From: Bacteroidota bacterium
GTDB lineage: Bacteria; Bacteroidota; Bacteroidia; JABEUT01
Direction of reading: 5' to 3'
DNA: 57,877 bases
Assembly: GCA_013288345.1 (NCBI GenBank)
Contig: JABDCA010000016.1
Coordinates: 1 to 57,877, forward strand
Shown here in pieces: positions 52,857-57,877 of the stretch (its first letter is position 1; each line of letters begins with the position of its first letter). Below the pieces are notes generated by a model, which searched no databases, was not told the DNA's origin, and saw nothing but the letters and a program-made list of their open reading frames with translations. The position numbers and the translations under genes are program-made.

Positions 52857-54437
52857 TTACTCTTTTATGAATTTAACCGTATGTGTACCTACATCACTCT
52901 TTACTTTCACAAAATAAACTCCCGGTTGCAGGCCATTGCAAGGCATTGAATATGTTTCGTACTTACTTTCAAAACCATTTATTTTTCTGCCCGTAATATC
53001 ATACACCTCTATTGACCTTGTGCCCGAGCCATCGAACACAATGGTTGCAGAATATTGAACCGGGTTGGGGTAAATACTTACATTCTCCTTCATGGCTGTA
53101 ACTTCTGGTACACTAACAGAACTGCAAATATTATTTACAGCACCACCATGCCCTACACGTGTTGGGTAGCTTATGGTATTGGGCCCTATACCTACCAATG
53201 TAGTAGGGCTTGTAACAGTATAAGCAATAGCACTATCAGTAGACGCATATACGCTATAGCTACAGCCCGAAACGCCATTAGCATCTGTTTTAATAAAGAA
53301 TGCGTCTTTAAAATTGGTGGTATACACCTCTTGCCCGCCTAATGCATAGCCGCCATCATTAGTCAACTGCAAAAAGAAACCCTGATAGCCACCCGAACCT
53401 GAGCCGTATACTTTAGCCCATTGCGCTTTCCCTACCGAGTCTGTTTTTAGCAGAAATACACCTGTACCGGTAACTGAGCCAACTACCGCATAGCCACCAT
53501 CAGGTGTTTGCTTAACAGCATGGCCAAATGTACCGTCATAAACATTCGACCATTTCAAATTACCAACCGAATCAATTTTCATAAGAATAACTCCCTTAGC
53601 CCCTGTTCCGCCTGAGCCCTCAGATCCTGTTATTATATAGCCACCATCTTTAGTTTGTTCTAGTCCATGGCCAAATTCAATTTCATTGCGGGCTGTGCCA
53701 TAGGTTTTCGACCATTTTACATTGCTGTTCGAATCGGTTTTAACAATATATATGTCGTTAGCTCCAGCGCCAAAGGTTGAAGTAAAACCGGAAGCCAGGT
53801 ATCCGCCATCTTTTGTCTGCAGAATGCGATAAAACCATTCGTTAGCAGCTCCACCGTAAGTTCTCGACCAAATAGTATCGCCATTTTTATTCAGTTTCAT
53901 CAAACAGCCATCTTCAGCGCCTGCGCCAAGGCCAGTTAAATAACCACCCACAATGTAGTTACCTGCTTTATCTTGTATGCATGGGTATGGATCTTCACCG
54001 GCAGTGCAGTATTTGGCCCATACTACTTTTCCTGTAGAGTCCATCTTCACAATATTGCCCCCACCTGCTATTGCTTCGCAAACGGCAGTTTTTCCACCAC
54101 AGCTTAAATATCCATGATCGAAGGTTTGAATTATATCATTTACATACTGCCCATTGGTAGGTGAAGTAGAACTGCATGTATCCACAACCCCAACAGTCCA
54201 CAAGGTATCGCCATTGGCATCAGTTTTAACAATATAACTCGAATTGCGCGGGCCGAGAATACCAGTTGAAGTTCCACCTAGAATATAACCTCCATCGTAG
54301 GTTTTTTGCATATCGTAAAAATACTCACCGCTTGGGGTGCCGTACGTTTTTTGAAAAGTAACCTGCGCTTTGCCAGCATTAGTAATAAGGCACGCTATGG
54401 CAAAAAGTTTTGCTGTAAAGGATAGATTTAGTTTCAT
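52857..54437 (-). CDS. T9SS-secreted DGGY-repeat (beta-propeller-like) protein (2)
   Basis: 526 residues: signal peptide (NAGKAQ), about eight DGGY repeats (KTYDGGYILGGTS, QTKDGGYLASGF, QTKDGGYIITGS, QTPDGGYAVVGS, LTNDGGYALGGQ), a Cys-containing cap and a T9SS type A domain (IYPNPVQYSATIVF to VKFIKE). The whole length aligns by eye with the protein at 50736-52331, including the VTxPxTxVG segment before the cap, so this is a tandem duplication. It carries ECF promoter B upstream. Confidence 0.85.
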   Translation of the reverse strand: MKLNLSFTAKLFAIACLITNAGKAQVTFQKTYGTPSGEYFYDMQKTYDGGYILGGTSTGILGPRNSSYIVKTDANGDTLWTVGVVDTCSSTSPTNGQYVNDIIQTFDHGYLSCGGKTAVCEAIAGGGNIVKMDSTGKVVWAKYCTAGEDPYPCIQDKAGNYIVGGYLTGLGAGAEDGCLMKLNKNGDTIWSRTYGGAANEWFYRILQTKDGGYLASGFTSTFGAGANDIYIVKTDSNSNVKWSKTYGTARNEIEFGHGLEQTKDGGYIITGSEGSGGTGAKGVILMKIDSVGNLKWSNVYDGTFGHAVKQTPDGGYAVVGSVTGTGVFLLKTDSVGKAQWAKVYGSGSGGYQGFFLQLTNDGGYALGGQEVYTTNFKDAFFIKTDANGVSGCSYSVYASTDSAIAYTVTSPTTLVGIGPNTISYPTRVGHGGAVNNICSSVSVPEVTAMKENVSIYPNPVQYSATIVFDGSGTRSIEVYDITGRKINGFESKYETYSMPCNGLQPGVYFVKVKSDVGTHTVKFIKE

Positions 54438-54477
54438 GGTATTATTTTTATAGGTTTACAAACCGCTTTCAAGAGGA

Positions 54478-54506
54478 AAAACGAAGAAACTTTAAAGAAT
54501 GTTGGG
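54478..54506 (-). promoter_or_regulatory. Putative ECF promoter B (T9SS repeat protein 2)
   Basis: On the minus strand: CCCAACATT (54506-54498), 12 bases, TTCGTTTT (54485-54478), followed by TCC as in promoter A. It lies about 40 bases before the ATG at 54437. Confidence 0.65.
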
Positions 54507-54555
54507 TTGGGTCTAGAATATTTAGACAAACTCAATAAGCAAATGGTAATTCCGC

Positions 54556-55683
54556 CTAAAAATGTGCTACCCCTACTACCACATTACCTGTAAGCGGAAT
54601 ACTATCGCCGGCGGTATTATATAGCTCACAAATAATAGAAGCACCAATTATTTTGACAGGCTGGTTTGCAGCATTGTTCTTATAATTAGCAACCGAAGTA
54701 ACCTTAAACATCGAGTTCATGTGCTGATGATTATTCTCCGATGTCCATAGTGTACCGGCATTATCGTACCAATTAATGCCCACGTCATTCAGGTTATAAG
54801 GATTTGCAATAGCAGTTTGTGTACCGGCATAAAAACCTACGGCACAACCTGTAGCACCAGGTGTTGAAACATCAATAAACTGTTTATCGGTATAATTTGC
54901 AGCATCAGTAACCCATACGGTAACAGGGTAAACCCCTATAGCAGGAAAATTATGTGCCGGTGATGCAGAAGAAGATGTAGTACCATCGCCAAAATTCCAT
55001 ATATACTTAAAAGGAGCAATTCCACCAGTATTTACGGCTGAAAAAGTGGTAGTTAACCCTGACCAACTACCGTTTGAAAAACCGGTTTGAAAAGCATTAC
55101 CTAATTGTCGCCCAACAGGTGCATCATTTGTATCGTAAGCAGAACAGGAAGTTGAAGAGGCATACATATCAATAATATAAACACCGGGACGAGAATACGT
55201 ATGGAGCGGTGCATTGGTACTGGCACCTTGTCCATCACCAAATTGCCATGAATAGCCAGTTGCTGTCTGGTTAAAATAGTCCTGAAACTGCACACTATAT
55301 GCACTTGGCATACCCGCCGGGTTCGAAAAGCTAAAATAGCCCGGTGTTATTACGCTATCAATATGAGTTGAGTTACTCGGCGGGGTCTTACTCATATCTT
55401 TAAAAAATAATTGTAATGAACCTGGCCCGGTAGCAGAAGTACCATTCATAAACTCGCCCGAATAATTAAACACACCATTTACATCTGTTGTATAAGTTGT
55501 AGCCATAGCATAGTTATTTACGCCAGCCTGTATGCTAACAGGTGCGTTATTTATGCTTCCGTTAAAATAAAATGTAACAGGCGATGAGGTAGATGTATTA
55601 GAGTAATCCGTCTTTTTACAAGCGTTTACTATAATAGCTATACCCAGCAATAGTATCCAATATTTTGTTTTCATAATTCTCAT
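54556..55683 (-). CDS. PKD-domain lipoprotein
   Basis: 375 residues: lipoprotein signal with lipobox VNAC, an N-terminal beta domain (about 30-130), two PKD folds (YSWQFGDGQGAS and YIWNFGDGTTSSS, each with the FGDG signature) and a C-terminal beta segment. The first ATG overlaps the stop of the upstream gene (TAATG); a second ATG three codons later is possible. Probably a surface-exposed or periplasmic lipoprotein that works with the barrel protein encoded before it. It is the third gene of the sigma operon. Confidence 0.82.
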   Translation of the reverse strand: MRIMKTKYWILLLGIAIIVNACKKTDYSNTSTSSPVTFYFNGSINNAPVSIQAGVNNYAMATTYTTDVNGVFNYSGEFMNGTSATGPGSLQLFFKDMSKTPPSNSTHIDSVITPGYFSFSNPAGMPSAYSVQFQDYFNQTATGYSWQFGDGQGASTNAPLHTYSRPGVYIIDMYASSTSCSAYDTNDAPVGRQLGNAFQTGFSNGSWSGLTTTFSAVNTGGIAPFKYIWNFGDGTTSSSASPAHNFPAIGVYPVTVWVTDAANYTDKQFIDVSTPGATGCAVGFYAGTQTAIANPYNLNDVGINWYDNAGTLWTSENNHQHMNSMFKVTSVANYKNNAANQPVKIIGASIICELYNTAGDSIPLTGNVVVGVAHF

Positions 55684-57236
55684 TATAAAATATTATACGA
55701 CAGTATGAGTTTCACACCCGAATCTCTTTCAAAACTATTTTCGCCAAAGAACGCATTGCTTTTTAAATCCATCAATCCAAAATAAGGGATTAAACAAGCC
55801 GATAGCCTATTGGTAATATTTCGCTTATATAATGCATATACCGATGCGTTCCATGGGTTATAGCCCTTTACATCCATATTTTGCGAATAGCTATTTATTT
55901 TAGTAACCGCATTGCCCGTTATATTATACACACTAACCGAACCGTAACTGTTAAACATATACGATAAGGTTCCACCAAAGCCAATAGTATTCTTCTCCCC
56001 TATTTTATATTCTACCTGCAAAGGTAAGGTGATGTAATAAAACCTCTGTGTGGTAAGTGCAGTATCTTTAGCGTTATACTGAAAATCGTAATTAACATGC
56101 TTTATTACGTATTGAGATGTGCCCATATTACCGAGAGTGCTAAACTGCAGTCCCGTCTTCACAGCCAGCTTATCACTTACAGCTTTGGTATAACCTATTC
56201 CAATAACAGGGAATAGTCCGTTACCTTGTGCTGTATCACCATTTTTCCAGCCAAGGCTGTAGCCACCACCCAGTTCAACTGTAAGCTGGCTTTTAGGTAT
56301 AGGCCTTACAAAAACAGGTCTGTATTGCCATCCGGGAATTATTGGGGAAACAGTATCGGCAACTTTATATTCAGTGCTTGTTACAGGTACATTTGCTAAA
56401 GCTAAAGCATCTACTGAGCTTACATCATTTTTAGCTTCTGTAACTTTTTCTACTTTGTTTGTTTCTTTAACTGGGGTAGTATTCGCCGCAATAGGATTAA
56501 CTTCAGCAATATTCTTTTCTTTTGTTTTAGCAGGCATTACAGGAGGCTGCACCTTCACAGGAGTTTGATCAGCCGCAGTTATATTATTTACGGCATCGGT
56601 TGTCTTTTCGTCTTTACTTGTTATTGTAACTCGCTCTGCTTTAACATCAGTTTTAGTTATCGCAGTGGCTGTATTATTCGTTGGCAATACTTTCGAAGTG
56701 TTTTGTTTATCCTTGTTATTATCCGCCAAATTAGGACTTACCATAATTGTAGGGCTTGAGCTCTTAGCCTCTTTAGGGTGCTTATTAATTGTAGTGGTCG
56801 GAGGAACAACATTTACAGATTCCCCTTGTACCACCGAAGCATTATTCTTTATTGGCTCGCTTGTGTTACTATTAACCGCAGAAGCATTATTAGCTGTAGG
56901 TTCTTTTACTGCGTCATTATTTGCCACAATAGGTTTTACATTCTCAGGACTGGAATTCGTAGGCTTTACCGGAACAACTTCATTATTAGCAGGGCTTATT
57001 ACTTGTGTTTTAACCAATAAAGCGGCAGGCTTACTGTTATATATGGTAACAGCCTCATATGCACCTATACCCAAAAGCAAAGCTGTACCCGATAGGAAAA
57101 ATATTATAGCACGCCTTTTCTTTTTACGCATACCACCTATATGCGCCCTTGCGTTTTCCCAATTAGCTTCATCAACTGGTTGTTCTACGCTAAATTTGGC
57201 GCGTAGAATATCGTCGAAATTCTCTGCGTTTTTCAT
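55683..57236 (-). CDS. Dual-membrane-spanning anti-sigma factor-like protein (anti-sigma, TM, linker, OM barrel)
   Basis: 517 residues with an unusual order. Residues 1-40 are a charged cytosolic segment with FDDILRAKF and EANWENARAHI, typical of Bacteroidota anti-sigma N-termini. Residues 43-63 are one membrane helix. Residues 65-310 are a Pro/Thr/Asn/Val/Lys-rich low-complexity linker long enough to cross the periplasm. From about 315 to the end is an outer-membrane beta-barrel domain (VELGGGYSLGW, YYITLPLQVEYKIG, TIGFGGTLSYMF). There is no signal peptide. It overlaps the sigma gene by ATGA and the PKD gene by TAATG. It should sequester the sigma factor and sense the outer membrane. Confidence 0.8.
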   Translation of the reverse strand: MKNAENFDDILRAKFSVEQPVDEANWENARAHIGGMRKKKRRAIIFFLSGTALLLGIGAYEAVTIYNSKPAALLVKTQVISPANNEVVPVKPTNSSPENVKPIVANNDAVKEPTANNASAVNSNTSEPIKNNASVVQGESVNVVPPTTTINKHPKEAKSSSPTIMVSPNLADNNKDKQNTSKVLPTNNTATAITKTDVKAERVTITSKDEKTTDAVNNITAADQTPVKVQPPVMPAKTKEKNIAEVNPIAANTTPVKETNKVEKVTEAKNDVSSVDALALANVPVTSTEYKVADTVSPIIPGWQYRPVFVRPIPKSQLTVELGGGYSLGWKNGDTAQGNGLFPVIGIGYTKAVSDKLAVKTGLQFSTLGNMGTSQYVIKHVNYDFQYNAKDTALTTQRFYYITLPLQVEYKIGEKNTIGFGGTLSYMFNSYGSVSVYNITGNAVTKINSYSQNMDVKGYNPWNASVYALYKRNITNRLSACLIPYFGLMDLKSNAFFGENSFERDSGVKLILSYNIL

Positions 57237-57796
57237 TCTGTTACTAATTTAAAAGATGCATTTATCTGTATTATCATTTCTTGCAGGCGCTGGCGCGAAA
57301 AATTAAGGTGCCAGCGCGATGTGCCTTCTGTTATGCCCAGCAGGTCGGCTATTTCTTTATGCGAAAACCCATCGATAGCATATAGATTAAATACCTTTTG
57401 GCTTACCGGTGGCAGTTGCACAATAAGGGCGTGTATTTGTTCCACATCCATTTTTTTAACGGCGTTGTTAACCTCTGTATTCTCTTCTATATCTTCATAG
57501 CTCTCTACATACTCTATCCGTTCGCGATGTATCCTTTTTTTGCGGTACTCGTCAATAAGCACATTTACCATTACCTTGTGTATCCAGGCATTAAAGGATG
57601 TTTCGAGCTTATATTTTTTAAGTTTGGTTAAAATGCGGTAAAAGCCCAGGTTCAACATCTCCCTTGCCTCCTCGCGCGAATTGGTGTACCGCAGGCATAT
57701 GGCCATTAAATAACCAAAGGTAGCCCTGTAAAGCTCATGTTCGGCTCTTTCGTCCCTGGCTATGCAAGCGGTTATTATTTCTGTTTCAACCTTCAT
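57233..57796 (-). CDS. ECF-type RNA polymerase sigma factor
   Basis: 187 residues. Region 2 is YLMAICLRYTNSREEAREML with FNAWIHKVMVNVLIDEYRKK. Region 4 is LPPVSQKVFNLYAIDGFSHK with IADLLGITEGTSRWHL, the recognition helix that reads the -35. The group resembles ECF21 of Bacteroidota. Translation is coupled to the anti-sigma-like gene by an ATGA overlap. A motif with ECF promoter character (57833-57861) lies directly upstream, which suggests autoregulation. Confidence 0.92.
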   Translation of the reverse strand: MKVETEIITACIARDERAEHELYRATFGYLMAICLRYTNSREEAREMLNLGFYRILTKLKKYKLETSFNAWIHKVMVNVLIDEYRKKRIHRERIEYVESYEDIEENTEVNNAVKKMDVEQIHALIVQLPPVSQKVFNLYAIDGFSHKEIADLLGITEGTSRWHLNFSRQRLQEMIIQINASFKLVTE

Positions 57797-57832
57797 GTAA
57801 AAATTTACCCAATAAACTCCTCTTTTATAAGT

Positions 57833-57861
57833 AAAACGAATCTCGAAAGCCCAATGTTGGG
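57833..57861 (-). promoter_or_regulatory. Putative ECF promoter C (sigma operon)
   Basis: On the minus strand: CCCAACATT (57861-57853), 12 bases, TTCGTTTT (57840-57833). The predicted transcript begins about 30 bases before the sigma ATG. The same motif at the same spacing precedes both T9SS repeat-protein genes. Confidence 0.68.
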
Positions 57862-57877
57862 TTCAATACCCTATATT

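Noticed and set aside
56665..57252. 195-residue open frame antisense to the anti-sigma/barrel gene
   Set aside because: It mirrors the low-complexity linker codons of the real gene, shows no domain or ribosome binding site, and would contradict the coupled operon on the other strand.
1..57877. tRNA, rRNA, CRISPR array or prophage module
   Set aside because: No cloverleaf or conserved rRNA sequence, no regularly spaced direct repeats of CRISPR type, and no integrase or phage structural genes were seen.

Overview
The window looks like chromosomal DNA of a member of the Bacteroidota (Bacteroidetes). The evidence is six proteins that end in type IX secretion (T9SS) type A sorting domains, a TonB-dependent receptor with an N-terminal carboxypeptidase-like domain, many short-signal lipoproteins, TAnnTTTG-type promoter elements, weak A-rich ribosome binding sites, a RAYT transposase with REP-like palindromes, and an ECF sigma factor paired with an anti-sigma protein fused to an outer-membrane barrel. 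The DNA is A+T-rich by eye. The class cannot be settled from sequence alone; a Chitinophagia- or Sphingobacteriia-like lineage is a guess. No rRNA, tRNA, CRISPR array, phage or plasmid module was seen.

Layout. 1-6323: surface polysaccharide genes on the + strand (epimerase, GT2, sugar N-formyltransferase-like protein, deacetylase, membrane GT, methyltransferase, RffA-type aminotransferase). 6326-10438: PAP2 phosphatase, mutL and two rhomboid proteases. 10450-16449: four tandem secreted phospholipase-D-like proteins. 16585-25678: TPR/PD40 protein, MORN-like lipoprotein, rocD, rlmD, a FecA-like TonB receptor. 25888-31015: LuxR-type regulator with a degenerate receiver, a 43-residue membrane peptide behind an FNR-like box, paaY- and paaJ-like genes, a RAYT and its palindromes. 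31224-33880: SCO protein, fatty-acid hydroxylase and CFA-type methyltransferase. 34060-44589: mostly small hypothetical, DinB, DUF1801, peptidase M28, TPR and repeat proteins. 44638-50637: UDP-glucose dehydrogenase and UDP-xylose synthase, TrmH, acyltransferase, Mpo1-like protein, Tat-exported superoxide dismutase.

50736-57861 is the most notable block. An ECF sigma factor overlaps (ATGA) a gene whose product has a cytosolic anti-sigma-like segment, one inner-membrane helix, a long low-complexity linker and an outer-membrane barrel. That gene overlaps (TAATG) a PKD-domain lipoprotein gene. Upstream of the sigma gene, and upstream of two paralogous T9SS-secreted DGGY-repeat proteins in the same block, is the same bipartite motif: CCCAACATT, exactly 12 bases, TTCGTTTT. 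Its AAC/CGT cores are typical of ECF promoters. I infer a self-contained, autoregulated envelope-sensing regulon: the sigma factor would drive itself, its trans-envelope anti-sigma factor, a surface lipoprotein and two secreted repeat proteins. The architecture matches the dual membrane-spanning anti-sigma factors (Dma/Das) that I recall from Bacteroides thetaiotaomicron, but the promoter and local regulon here are deduced only from this sequence.

A second notable region is the phospholipase-D-like array. Its members alternate between two subtypes (alpha, beta, alpha, beta), which suggests that a two-gene unit was duplicated.
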